DNA of 50,344 nt from a bacterium (GTDB taxonomy: Bacteria; Campylobacterota; Campylobacteria; Campylobacterales; Sulfurovaceae). Positions 1 through 7,575 of the stretch are shown here, piece by piece. The translations under genes were made by a program, and so were the position numbers. Positions within the stretch are counted from its first letter, which is position 1; each line of letters begins with the position of its first letter. The notes under the pieces are model-generated. The model was not told where the DNA came from. It worked only from the letters and a program-made list of their open reading frames with translations, and did not search any database. The DNA is taken from positions 1-50,344 of the forward strand of contig JAHJJU010000020.1 of the NCBI GenBank assembly GCA_018822805.1, in the 5' to 3' direction.

Positions 1-33
1 TAATACTTTTAATATAAAAATAAGGAATTGATT

Positions 34-483
34 ATGAAAAAGACTTTATTATTACTTTTGATGGTATCAACCGTCAATCTAACTGCAGATTCAAACAATT
101 TTTATGCACGTATTCAACACTCTAATATGCAAACAGCTCAATATCAATCAAGCAGTCAAGCTGTAGCTAAAAAACTTTTTTATGCTAAAAGGGCAGCACA
201 AAAGGGTCATCCAAAAGCTCAATTTGATTTGGCAATAATGTATGCGACAGGTCAAGGGGTACAAAAAGATGAACGTATTGCTTTTAATCTGTTTCATAAA
301 GCAGCCAGAAATAATAACGTAGAGGCAAAATACTATATGGGTTTGAGTTTTCTTCAAGGAAGAGGGGTAAAACAGCAGCCTGAGTTGGCTCGATATTGGT
401 TTAAATTGGCTACAAAACAAGGACATATTAAAGCACTTCAACATTTGACTCAAATGGAAAGATCTTCAATACATTCAATTTAA
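34..483 (+). CDS. Secreted Sel1-repeat protein
   Basis: The product is about 149 residues with an N-terminal signal peptide (MKKTLLLLLM then a hydrophobic run ending near TADS), so it is probably exported to the periplasm. The remainder contains two to three Sel1-type helical repeats of about 36 residues, recognisable by the AxxxLAxMYxxGxGVxxDxxxAxxxFxxAA pattern (roughly residues 52-125). Sel1 repeats are protein-interaction scaffolds, and no catalytic motif is seen. I chose the ATG at 34 over an upstream TTG at 28 because AAGGA at 22-26 lies 7 bases before it. The gene is convergent with hemW downstream. Specific function is unknown; the family call is secure. Confidence 0.8.
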   Translation: MKKTLLLLLMVSTVNLTADSNNFYARIQHSNMQTAQYQSSSQAVAKKLFYAKRAAQKGHPKAQFDLAIMYATGQGVQKDERIAFNLFHKAARNNNVEAKYYMGLSFLQGRGVKQQPELARYWFKLATKQGHIKALQHLTQMERSSIHSI

Positions 484-523
484 CCTACATACTCTTTAAG
501 CCAACAGTTTAAGCTTGAAGAGA

Positions 524-1579
524 TTAATCTAAAATGTATAAAACCAACTCATCGCTTAAGAAATAGTTATTATTTTTATATCGATTTCCCTCTTTTATAA
601 GCTTCTCTTTTGTGACTAAAAAATCAGCTTTCTGTTGTTGCTGTTCAGTTAAAAGGGTTATCGGAACACCAATATTACTACGTAGCCCCAAAAAGAGATG
701 TTCGGTTAAAAGTTCCTCTTTATTGATAAACTCTTTGCCAATCGCTAAAGGATTAGAGATATACGCCTCTATATCGGTTGTTGGATAAAAACGGGTATCG
801 CCTTTAAAACCAACAGCACCGGCCCCTACACCTATGTAGTCTTTTAGTTCCCAGTAACCTTTGTTGTGTTCACTCTCAAAGGTTCCAAAATTTGAAATTT
901 CATAATGCTTAAAGCCATGTTTGATAATTTCATCTGCCACAAAAAAAGCCAATGTATCATTCTCTTGTCGTACCGTAGGTGTTGAGGCAAACTTTGTTTT
1001 TGCTTCAATGGTGAGTTCATAAGCAGAAAGATGATCAATAGGCAGTTTAAAGGCTTGGTCAATATCATTTTTTAATAATTCAATGTTGTCACCTTGATGG
1101 TTATAAATAAGGTCAAGTGAAAGATGTTTAAATCCAATCTCATGAGCATGATTTATTGCATCAATGGCTTGTTGTGGTGAATGTGCACGGTTAAGGGCTT
1201 TGAGTTTCTCTAAGTTAAAACTTTGTACTCCAAAAGAGATGCGATTAACCCCTAAGTCGTACATGCCTTGTAGCCACAATGTTGTAGCAGAGTTCGGGTT
1301 TGCTTCCGTGGTAATTTCAGCACCTTCTTTAAGAAAGGGTTTAAAGCATTCAAATAGTGGGGCATAGAGTAGTGGGTCAATCGTAGAAGGTGTCCCCCCT
1401 CCTATAAAGACGGTTTCTATTTGTTTGGCTTGAACCTCAAAGCGTTCCAGTTCATGTTTAAGTTGTTTTTCCAAAGCGAACATATACTGTTTTCGAGTGT
1501 CAAACTTGTCAACATAAGAGTTGAAACTACAATAATGACACTTTGAATCGCAGTAGGGGATATGTATATAGAGAAGCAT
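524..1579 (-). CDS. hemW: HemW-like radical SAM protein (heme chaperone)
   Basis: This 351-residue protein is of the HemN/HemW radical SAM family. It opens with YIHIPYCDSKCHYCSF, whose CxxxCxxC (C10, C14, C17) binds the 4Fe-4S cluster that cleaves S-adenosylmethionine. The motif VFIGGGTPS near residue 60 and the FGVQSF stretch are typical of the family. The short length and missing N-terminal HemN extension fit HemW, a heme chaperone, rather than true coproporphyrinogen dehydrogenase. The ATG at 1579 has only a weak GGTGAA ribosome site. It is divergent from rppH. In Campylobacter an oxidoreductase of this family sits beside the nudix-lysC cluster, which supports the call. HemW versus HemN is inferred from length. 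Confidence 0.85.
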   Translation of the reverse strand: MLLYIHIPYCDSKCHYCSFNSYVDKFDTRKQYMFALEKQLKHELERFEVQAKQIETVFIGGGTPSTIDPLLYAPLFECFKPFLKEGAEITTEANPNSATTLWLQGMYDLGVNRISFGVQSFNLEKLKALNRAHSPQQAIDAINHAHEIGFKHLSLDLIYNHQGDNIELLKNDIDQAFKLPIDHLSAYELTIEAKTKFASTPTVRQENDTLAFFVADEIIKHGFKHYEISNFGTFESEHNKGYWELKDYIGVGAGAVGFKGDTRFYPTTDIEAYISNPLAIGKEFINKEELLTEHLFLGLRSNIGVPITLLTEQQQQKADFLVTKEKLIKEGNRYKNNNYFLSDELVLYILD

Positions 1580-1638
1580 TTTATTTCACCAATTATTAAT
1601 CAATTTTTCGATAAAATTCTACCAAAATAATCATGAAA

Positions 1639-1710
1639 GGTACCCATTCTAGAACATTGCCTAAGCACAGTATTTTTGGTGCTTAAAAGGCGTTCTCATA
1701 GGTAATGGTA
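1639..1710. promoter_or_regulatory. Long imperfect hairpin between hemW and rppH
   Basis: The two halves of this stretch are imperfect reverse complements. The inner stem TAAGCAC (1662-1668) pairs with GTGCTTA (1679-1685) around an A/T-rich loop, and the outer parts (ACCCATTCTAGAAC against GTTCTCATAGGT) extend the pairing with bulges. It lies just upstream of rppH-lysC, so it could be a folded 5' leader or a small palindromic repeat. It does not match a riboswitch I can recognise. Confidence 0.5.
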
Positions 1711-1726
1711 ATAAAGAGTAATAGAT

Positions 1727-2221
1727 ATGCAGACAGAAAAGCGTTATCGCCAAAATGTCGCAGCTGTTATACTCTCTTCAGATTATCCACAGCGATGTGA
1801 ATTTTTTTTAGGTAAACGTTCTGATGTAAAGAACACATGGCAATTTCCACAAGGTGGTATTGATGAGGGAGAAACTCCCCACCAAGCATTAATGCGAGAG
1901 TTACAAGAGGAGATAGGGTGTTGTCAAGTGGATATTATTGCAGAGTATCCAGAGTGGATAACCTATGATTTTCCTGTTGGTACAAAAGCTCGTAAAATGT
2001 ATCCTTTTGACGGACAGACACAAAAGTATTTTCTAGTACGCTTGCATGACTGTGCTGAAATTAATCTTGAAGAATTTCATGAACCTGAGTTTGAAGATTA
2101 CAAATATGTAGAGTATAAACAGTTGCTTAAAAAAGCGACTTATTTTAAACGACGCGTCTACAGACGTGTTATAGAACATTTTATAAGAGAAGGGCATATA
2201 GTCAATGTTAATAGTGCATAA
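1727..2221 (+). CDS. rppH: RNA pyrophosphohydrolase (Nudix, RppH/NudH)
   Basis: This 164-residue Nudix hydrolase carries a complete Nudix box at residues 43-64 (GGIDEGETPHQALMRELQEE then IG), including the metal-binding REXXEE glutamates. The preceding WQFPQGG and the following EYPEWITYDFP are typical of RppH, which removes pyrophosphate from 5'-triphosphorylated mRNA and so triggers decay; dinucleoside polyphosphate hydrolysis is the alternative activity. The length is normal for the family. The last 17 bases overlap the start of lysC, so translation of the two is probably coupled. Position upstream of lysC-hobA-holB is the conserved Campylobacterota order. No transfer signs are seen. Confidence 0.93.
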   Translation: MQTEKRYRQNVAAVILSSDYPQRCEFFLGKRSDVKNTWQFPQGGIDEGETPHQALMRELQEEIGCCQVDIIAEYPEWITYDFPVGTKARKMYPFDGQTQKYFLVRLHDCAEINLEEFHEPEFEDYKYVEYKQLLKKATYFKRRVYRRVIEHFIREGHIVNVNSA

Positions 2222-3410
2222 GTATGGTGGAACCAGTGTAGGAAGTTTGGAGCGAATCACCAATGTAGCAACCCGTGTTGCTAGAGCAAGAGATGAAGGT
2301 AATGATGTAGTTGTGGTTGTTTCAGCAATGAGTGGTGAGACCAATAAATTAATTGATTTTGCAAAATATTTTTCTGAAAATCCATCTAAACGTGAGATGG
2401 ATATGTTGTTAAGTTCAGGTGAGAGAGTAACAGCAGCACTTTTAGCCATTGCTCTACAAGAGCAGGGGGTTGATGCCATTGCCATGACAGGAAGACAAGC
2501 CGGAATTAAAACAGATAGATTTCATACCTATGCACGAATTGAGTCTATAGATCCTACAGCTATGAATAATGAGATTGCTGCCGGGAAAGTAGTGGTTGTT
2601 GCTGGGTTTCAAGGTATTAACGAAGATGGTTCGGTAACAACATTAGGGCGTGGTGGTTCAGACCTTTCAGCTGTAGCCATAGCAGGTGCATTAAATGCCG
2701 ATGCATGTGAAATTTATTCCGATGTAGACGGCATTTATACGACTGATCCACGGATTGAACCAAAAGCTCAAAAAATGGATTTTATCTCGTATGAAGAGAT
2801 GTTGGAATTGGCTTCATTGGGTGCCAAAGTTTTACAAAATCGTTCTGTAGAGTTGGCAAAAAAATTAAAAGTTAAAATAGTAGCAAAGAGTTCTTTCTCA
2901 GATGCAGAGGGAACAGTTATAGGAGAGGAAAACAAAGAGATGGAAGAAGTATTGGTAAGTGGTATTGCATTAGATAGAAATCAAGCAAGAGTAACCTTAA
3001 GAGGTGTTTCTGATCGCCCGGGTATTGCAGCAGAAATTTTTAATAAATTGGCTCATGAGCAAATTAATGTTGATATGATTATTCAAAATGCAAGTAACGA
3101 TGGAACAACCAACTTAGGTTTTACCGTACCACAGAGTGAACTTGCTAATGCAAAAGCTGTTATGGAAGCTTTTGATCATGATATTGGTGGTATGGACTTT
3201 GATGACTCTGTTTGTAAAGTATCGGTTGTTGGAGTAGGCATGAAGTCACATTCGGGTGTAGCAGCTGCAGCATTTACTGCTTTGGCAAATGAAAATATTA
3301 ATATTGAGATGATCTCAACATCAGAAATTAAAATTTCTATGGTTGTGGCTGAAAAATATGCAGAGTTGGCCGTACGTACATTACATTCTGTTTATAAACT
3401 AGACCAGTAG
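2205..3410 (+). CDS. lysC: Aspartokinase
   Basis: This 401-residue aspartate kinase phosphorylates L-aspartate, the first step to lysine/diaminopimelate, threonine and methionine. The N-terminal amino-acid-kinase domain begins with HKYGGTSVGS and contains the LGRGGSDLSA substrate loop and the SDVDGIYTTDPR nucleotide region. From about residue 260 two ACT domains follow (GVSDRPGIAAEIF; GVGMKSHSGVAAAAF), the usual allosteric module for lysine or threonine. The start at 2205 is preceded by GAAGGG about 11 bases upstream and overlaps rppH. hobA follows after 4 bases, so rppH-lysC-hobA-holB is one operon. Full length and intact. Confidence 0.97.
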   Translation: MLIVHKYGGTSVGSLERITNVATRVARARDEGNDVVVVVSAMSGETNKLIDFAKYFSENPSKREMDMLLSSGERVTAALLAIALQEQGVDAIAMTGRQAGIKTDRFHTYARIESIDPTAMNNEIAAGKVVVVAGFQGINEDGSVTTLGRGGSDLSAVAIAGALNADACEIYSDVDGIYTTDPRIEPKAQKMDFISYEEMLELASLGAKVLQNRSVELAKKLKVKIVAKSSFSDAEGTVIGEENKEMEEVLVSGIALDRNQARVTLRGVSDRPGIAAEIFNKLAHEQINVDMIIQNASNDGTTNLGFTVPQSELANAKAVMEAFDHDIGGMDFDDSVCKVSVVGVGMKSHSGVAAAAFTALANENINIEMISTSEIKISMVVAEKYAELAVRTLHSVYKLDQ

Positions 3411-3414
3411 TTTT

Positions 3415-3960
3415 ATGACATCTCTACTAAATTGGACTTTAGATACCATTCGTGAAGAGGATTCCTCTTTTTCGTGGATGGAAGAGTGTCGTTATGATTG
3501 GGTACCGGTTGTTCAAAATGCTGTTTCTAAAATTGTAGAGGGGCAAAGTATACTCATTTTAACCGATGAGTCACGAGGTTGGTTTGCACGTTATGTTGCT
3601 AATAAAATTAACAACTTACACAATGACCGACCATTTTTACCTGTCTATACATTGAAATCGATGTTTCCCAACTTAGACAAAATGCAAAATACACAAGAGC
3701 TTGATCTGCTTGAAGATATGCTGGATATCTCGTATCCGAATGGGTACTTTATTTGGTACATTGGAAGTGCAGAGAGTTCGTACACGAAGTTTGTTTTTAG
3801 AAATGATGAGAATCTTTTATGGATTATTGATGGGGATGTTCCTAATAGTTTTTATCTGCGTGCCGGAAACACTTCATTAGATATTAAAATGATTCAGCTT
3901 TTTAAAGTCTTTAACAAAACCATTGACGCTGCACTTTTTGGCGATATAACACTGGATTAA
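3415..3960 (+). CDS. hobA: HobA, DnaA-binding replication initiation factor
   Basis: The 181-residue protein resembles HobA, which binds domain I of DnaA and promotes its assembly at oriC in Helicobacter and Campylobacter; it is the structural counterpart of DiaA with a SIS-like fold. Visible family features are the opening LLNWTLDTIREED..WMEECRYDW and the ILILTDESRGWFARYV strand-helix unit near residues 44-59. It is fixed between lysC and holB, the expected Campylobacterota position, and its stop shares one base with the holB start. This gene is the main taxonomic marker in the window. I see no truncation. Confidence 0.93.
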   Translation: MTSLLNWTLDTIREEDSSFSWMEECRYDWVPVVQNAVSKIVEGQSILILTDESRGWFARYVANKINNLHNDRPFLPVYTLKSMFPNLDKMQNTQELDLLEDMLDISYPNGYFIWYIGSAESSYTKFVFRNDENLLWIIDGDVPNSFYLRAGNTSLDIKMIQLFKVFNKTIDAALFGDITLD

Positions 3961-4592
3961 TGATGCGTCTGGCTTCCGGAATTATCATCACTCATCAACC
4001 CGATAGCGTGATGATAGAGCTAGAGCAGTTACGCACTACAGAACTTTTCACACTGATAAAAAGTCAAGACGACAAGGGAACTCCAAAAGAGTTTCTAGTT
4101 GAACATGCTCAAGAAGCTATCGCTAAAGCATACATAGCCAGTGAGAGTTTAAACTACATTATCTTAATTGCCCCAAGATTTTCAGCTGTTGCTCAAAATA
4201 GACTGTTAAAAATTCTTGAAGAACCTCCTAAAAATAAAGCTTTTATACTCATTACCGAGTCCAAATCAGCACTTTTAGATACCATTCAGTCGCGTTTACC
4301 AGTTACCGTCTTAAGCGATGCAGCAGAGGCAAAGCCCTTTAGCCTAGACATGACAAACCTAAATTTAGCAAAAGTTTATGAGTTTGTTCAAGAGCATCAA
4401 CGTATCTCAGCTGTAGAGTGCAAAGATTTGGTTGAAAAAATTTCTCTTAATGCTATGAAATCACAAAAATATAATCTGGATGAATCCACTTTAAAAGTTT
4501 TTTCAGACAGTATTAAAGCCCTTGAAGTGGGTTCTCCTACCACATTTATTCTTAATACATTGCTTTTGAAGTTGTTGGCGAAGAAGCGATAA
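3960..4592 (+). CDS. holB: DNA polymerase III delta' subunit-like protein
   Basis: This 210-residue protein corresponds to the short delta'-type clamp-loader subunit of Campylobacterota. It has the central LIAPRFSAVAQNRLLKILEEPPKNKAFILI segment (about residues 70-99), the clamp-loader LLKxLEEPP signature, followed by ILxTIxSR-like DTIQSRLPVTVL. There is no Walker A, as expected for delta'. The protein is much shorter than E. coli HolB (about 330), but that is usual for this phylum. The start codon ATG at 3960 overlaps the hobA stop by one base; an ATG at 3963 is equally possible. In the conserved order folP should follow directly; here accessory genes intervene. Confidence 0.88.
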   Translation: MMRLASGIIITHQPDSVMIELEQLRTTELFTLIKSQDDKGTPKEFLVEHAQEAIAKAYIASESLNYIILIAPRFSAVAQNRLLKILEEPPKNKAFILITESKSALLDTIQSRLPVTVLSDAAEAKPFSLDMTNLNLAKVYEFVQEHQRISAVECKDLVEKISLNAMKSQKYNLDESTLKVFSDSIKALEVGSPTTFILNTLLLKLLAKKR

Positions 4593-4594
4593 TA

Positions 4595-4658
4595 TTGACT
4601 TTATTAAGCTAGCCATGTTACAATAGTACCAAATAAGATATTTATAAAGGTACAAAAT
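4595..4658 (+). promoter_or_regulatory. Promoter and inverted-repeat operator of the RelE-type module
   Basis: A sigma70-like promoter is visible: TTGACT (4595-4600), an 18-base spacer, and TACAAT (4619-4624). Immediately downstream GTACC (4626-4630) and GGTAC just before the start codon form a spaced inverted repeat. Toxin-antitoxin operons are usually autorepressed at such sites, so this is a plausible operator. An independent promoter here implies the pair is not simply read through from holB. Confidence 0.6.
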
Positions 4659-4910
4659 ATGACACAAATTTTAGCAAACTACACAACAAGTATTTCCGAA
4701 CTTAAAAAAAGTCCCTCTTCTGTGATTGAAAATGCAGCAGGTGAAGCTGTGGCGATTTTAAATCACAATAAACCAAGTGCATATATTTTGTCACCAGAGA
4801 TGTTTGAGCATCTACTTGAAATGGCAGAAGAAAATATGTTTTTAAAAGAGGTAGCTAAGCGTTATGGTGACAGAGAAAATGTGGTAGATGTGACATTAGA
4901 TGAGTTATAA
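4659..4910 (+). CDS. Antitoxin, Phd/YefM family
   Basis: The 83-residue protein has the Phd/YefM N-terminal DNA-binding fold (ISELKKSPSSVIENAAGEAVAI, then HNKPSAYILSPEMFEHLLEM), which binds its own promoter, and a C-terminal acidic tail that would wrap the toxin. It overlaps the downstream RelE-like toxin by 11 bases, the normal arrangement. It has its own promoter and operator-like repeat. The family call is strong; the exact toxin class is set by the neighbour. Confidence 0.9.
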   Translation: MTQILANYTTSISELKKSPSSVIENAAGEAVAILNHNKPSAYILSPEMFEHLLEMAEENMFLKEVAKRYGDRENVVDVTLDEL

Positions 4911-5202
4911 ACTACAGTTTCATAAAAAAGCTCTAAAAGAGTGGAAAAAGCTTGACAGTAGTATCAAGGAACAGTTTAAAAAGAAGTTAGTCAAGCGACT
5001 TGAAGAGCCTCATGCTCCTCATGATAAATTGAGTGGTTATGACAATGTTTATAAAATCAAGTTGCGAACAGCTGGTTATCGACTTGCATATGAAGTAATA
5101 GATGATAAAGTTATTGTTTATGTCTTAGCTGTTGGGATTCGAGATAAAAGTAGAGTATATGAGATGATGAAAGCTCGGTTTGAAGATGGTCAAGAAGAGT
5201 AA
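4900..5202 (+). CDS. RelE/StbE-family mRNA interferase toxin
   Basis: This 100-residue basic protein matches the RelE/StbE group: YKLQFHKKALKEWKKLD at the N-terminus, KLSGYDNVYKIKLRTAGYRLAYEV in the middle and the terminal VLAVGIRDKSRVYEMM. RelE toxins cut mRNA in the ribosomal A site when the antitoxin is degraded. Lysines and arginines replacing acid-base residues are typical of this family. It appears intact. The pair separates holB from folP, which are adjacent in Campylobacter, so it was probably inserted. A hairpin repeat starts 4 bases after the stop codon. Confidence 0.9.
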   Translation: MSYKLQFHKKALKEWKKLDSSIKEQFKKKLVKRLEEPHAPHDKLSGYDNVYKIKLRTAGYRLAYEVIDDKVIVYVLAVGIRDKSRVYEMMKARFEDGQEE

Positions 5203-5205
5203 ATT

Positions 5206-5233
5206 GGAAGTGGAGACTTCAGTCCCCACAAAA
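5206..5233 (+). repeat. REP-like hairpin, left copy
   Basis: GGAAGTGGAGA, a 6-base variable centre, then TCCCCACAAAA. The core TGGAGACT/AGTCCCCA is self-complementary and can form a hairpin. The same element occurs in opposite orientation at 6314-6340, so the two bracket the HARE-HTH gene. Confidence 0.7.
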
Positions 5234-5240
5234 GTAGCTA

Positions 5241-5274
5241 GAGGGGAAAAGTTGGAACTAGTCTATTTGTGGGT
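5241..5274 (+). repeat. Degenerate dispersed repeat, copy 1
   Basis: This 34-base stretch (GAGGGGAAAAGTTGGAAC... TATTTGTGGGT) resembles about 17378-17411, with roughly three quarters of positions identical. Both copies lie in gene-free DNA beside accessory genes. Origin unknown; it may be a relic of a shared mobile sequence or of a shared coding tail. Confidence 0.4.
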
Positions 5275-5323
5275 GTTAGAGATAAAAGCTTGGTTTAAAG
5301 AGAAAATAAGGTTGGGGTAGAAA

Positions 5324-6292
5324 ATGACAATTAAAGAAGCTATATTAAAAGTATTAGATGATGTAAAAAAACCTATTTCTAATAGTGAGGTTTATGAATA
5401 TATTACTAATAAGGAATATTATATTTTTGAGCGTGGAAAAACACCAGAAAATACAATTTCTGCACAATTAGGTAATTTTATTCGGAGTGGTGATAGTCGA
5501 GTAAAACGTTTAAAAGGTAATGGAAATTATTATTTATACTATTTAAGTAAGTATGAAAGTCAAATAGAAATTTATAATATAAAAGAAATAGATAGTTGTT
5601 CTATCGATAGTCAAAAAAATTATGATGAACGGGATTTACATTTATTGTTTTCTACTTATTCGGAGTCATTAGGAATATATACTAAAACTATTTTACATGA
5701 AGAGTCAAATAGAAAAGATGAACATCAAAAATGGATACATCCTGATATGATAGGTATTGATTTTTTAAAGTTTAAAACCAAAGAAACTGCAGGTCTAGTA
5801 AAAGCATTGCAGAGTTTAGACAGTTTTAAATTGACATCATATGAATTAAAAAAAGAGATTAGTACGGACTATGAGTTAAAGAAAAGTTATTTTCAAGCAG
5901 TCTCAAATTCAAGTTGGGCAAATTACGGTTATTTAATTGCATTTGAGATAAATAGTAATTTAAAAGAGGAGATGGAACGATTGAATCAAGCATTTGGTAT
6001 TGGTATCATTGAACTAAGTGCCTATCCTTATAACAGTCAAGTTCTATTTCAAGCTAAATATAAAGATTTAGATTTTAGAACTATAGATAAGCTTTCTAAT
6101 ATAAACAAGAATTTTTTAAAATTTATGATTTTGTTAGAAGAGATTATTACAGCAAATGGTAAACATATCGATAGAACAAAAAAAGAGTTAATTGAGTATT
6201 GTGATAAGATTTTAAAAAGTGAAGATGAGATAAAGGATTATTGTAAACAAAAAAGTATACCTTTAGAATTGGATGAAAAAGGTTTGGATTAA
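5324..6292 (+). CDS. HARE-HTH protein with PD-(D/E)XK nuclease-like domain
   Basis: The 322-residue protein begins with a HARE-HTH winged-helix domain (residues 1-75: TIKEAILKVLDDVKKPISNS, then the hallmark RGKTPENTISAQLGNFIR and a GNGNYYLY wing). This domain is predicted to read modified DNA and is often fused to restriction-type enzymes. The C-terminal part (about 100-290) has WIHPDMIGIDF (D141), then YELKKEI (E174-x-K176) and FQAVSNSSWANYGYLIAFEI (Q191), a spacing consistent with a PD-(D/E)XK nuclease core as in COG2958-type proteins. A role in DNA-modification-dependent defence is inference. AT-rich codon use differs from folP. It lies between inverted hairpins and near a toxin-antitoxin pair, suggesting transfer. 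Confidence 0.7.
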   Translation: MTIKEAILKVLDDVKKPISNSEVYEYITNKEYYIFERGKTPENTISAQLGNFIRSGDSRVKRLKGNGNYYLYYLSKYESQIEIYNIKEIDSCSIDSQKNYDERDLHLLFSTYSESLGIYTKTILHEESNRKDEHQKWIHPDMIGIDFLKFKTKETAGLVKALQSLDSFKLTSYELKKEISTDYELKKSYFQAVSNSSWANYGYLIAFEINSNLKEEMERLNQAFGIGIIELSAYPYNSQVLFQAKYKDLDFRTIDKLSNINKNFLKFMILLEEIITANGKHIDRTKKELIEYCDKILKSEDEIKDYCKQKSIPLELDEKGLD

Positions 6293-6313
6293 ATATTGCT
6301 ATATGTTGACGTT

Positions 6314-6340
6314 TTTTGTGGGAGTAAACTCTCCACTTCC
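6314..6340 (-). repeat. REP-like hairpin, right copy (inverted)
   Basis: On the minus strand this reads GGAAGTGGAGA, a 6-base centre, TCCCACAAAA, nearly the same as the element at 5206-5233. On the plus strand GTGGGAGTAAACTCTCCAC (6318-6336) is a short hairpin. It lies 21 bases after the HARE-HTH gene. Confidence 0.7.
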
Positions 6341-6432
6341 GAATCAATTCCTGAATTTAATAAAAAAATCCAATCGATAACTGACCAATTCAATAGATAC
6401 TGTCTGATAGATTATAATAAGAGGTAAAATTC

Positions 6433-7575
6433 ATGCACATCTACCAAATAAACAACATAAAAAACAAAAAACAGTTCCTAAAAAATCTAAATGTTGAGGG
6501 TGGAGGAGTCTCTATTATGGCTAAAAAAATGGAGCTACTCTACTTTTACATTAAAGATTTACGCACACCAGCAGCGAATATCTTGAAGCAGGATGCCTTG
6601 AGTATAGGGGCTGAGTTGGCTGTACCGTCAGGAGTGATTACTTGTGCTAAAGAGCAGTATGATTGCCTGTTGATAGGAACACGAAAACATATGGAGATAC
6701 TCTCTAGAAAAGAGTTGGCTCAACCTTTTGGATTGAAAACAGTGGCTAAAGAGTTACAGAATTTTTTGAAAACAAAAACGTATCCACTGAAAATTATGGG
6801 GATTATTAATGCCAATGATGATAGTTTTTTTGCAGGGAGTCGTTTTAAAGCAGATGAAGCGATAGAAGAGATAAAGAAGATGATAGGTGATGGGGCGACG
6901 ATTATAGATATTGGAGCCGTATCGAGTCGTCCGGGGGCAGATGAGGTGAGTGTGGATGAAGAGTTAGATAGAATGAAACCCATTTGTGATGTGATTAAAT
7001 CAGAAAAACTTTATGAAGAAGTCTCTTTTAGTATTGACTCTTATACTCCTGAAGTGATTGAATATGCGTTAAAAAGTGGGTTTAATTTGATTAATGATAT
7101 TACAGGGGCAAGCAATCAAGAGGTGATAAAATTAGCTGTGAAGTACGATGCAAAACTTTGCATAATGCACATGCAAGGAACACCCCAAACCATGCAGAAA
7201 AATCCAGAGTATGATGATGTAATGGTAGAGGTTTCTGAGTTTTTTGAAGAACGTATTAAAAAGTGTGAAATTATGGGGTTGAGTAAAGATGATATTATTT
7301 TAGATGTGGGTATAGGGTTTGGTAAAACATTAGAGCATAACTTGACACTGATTAGAAACATGGAACATTTTAAAAAGTTTGGTTGTGAAGTGTTGGTAGG
7401 AGCGAGTCGAAAATCGATGATAGATAAGATTATTCCAACCCCAACCGAAGAACGGTTGGCTGGAACTTTAGCTATTCATCTGAAGTCTGTTGAGAACGGG
7501 GCAACGATTGTTCGCTGTCATGATGTGAAGGATCACTTTCAAGCTTTTGCTGTTCTGCATTCTCTTTCCATTTAG
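6433..7575 (+). CDS. folP: Dihydropteroate synthase
   Basis: FolP condenses 6-hydroxymethyl-dihydropterin diphosphate with p-aminobenzoate in folate synthesis. The catalytic TIM barrel starts at about residue 120 with IMGIINANDDSFFAGSR, the local form of MGILNVTPDSF, and includes IIDIGAVSSRPGA, FSIDSY, NDITGA, CIMHMQG, DVGIGFGKT and GASRKSM. The first 115 residues are an N-terminal extension that the Campylobacterota enzymes also carry, so 380 residues is normal here. GAGG at 6421-6424 supports the ATG at 6433. The last 104 bases overlap a convergent lipoprotein gene. ligA, normally next, is displaced by three genes. Confidence 0.95.
   Translation: MHIYQINNIKNKKQFLKNLNVEGGGVSIMAKKMELLYFYIKDLRTPAANILKQDALSIGAELAVPSGVITCAKEQYDCLLIGTRKHMEILSRKELAQPFGLKTVAKELQNFLKTKTYPLKIMGIINANDDSFFAGSRFKADEAIEEIKKMIGDGATIIDIGAVSSRPGADEVSVDEELDRMKPICDVIKSEKLYEEVSFSIDSYTPEVIEYALKSGFNLINDITGASNQEVIKLAVKYDAKLCIMHMQGTPQTMQKNPEYDDVMVEVSEFFEERIKKCEIMGLSKDDIILDVGIGFGKTLEHNLTLIRNMEHFKKFGCEVLVGASRKSMIDKIIPTPTEERLAGTLAIHLKSVENGATIVRCHDVKDHFQAFAVLHSLSI

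Noticed and set aside
1580-1726. Lysine riboswitch before lysC
   Set aside because: The structured spacer is too short and lacks the multi-helix core; it precedes rppH rather than lysC.
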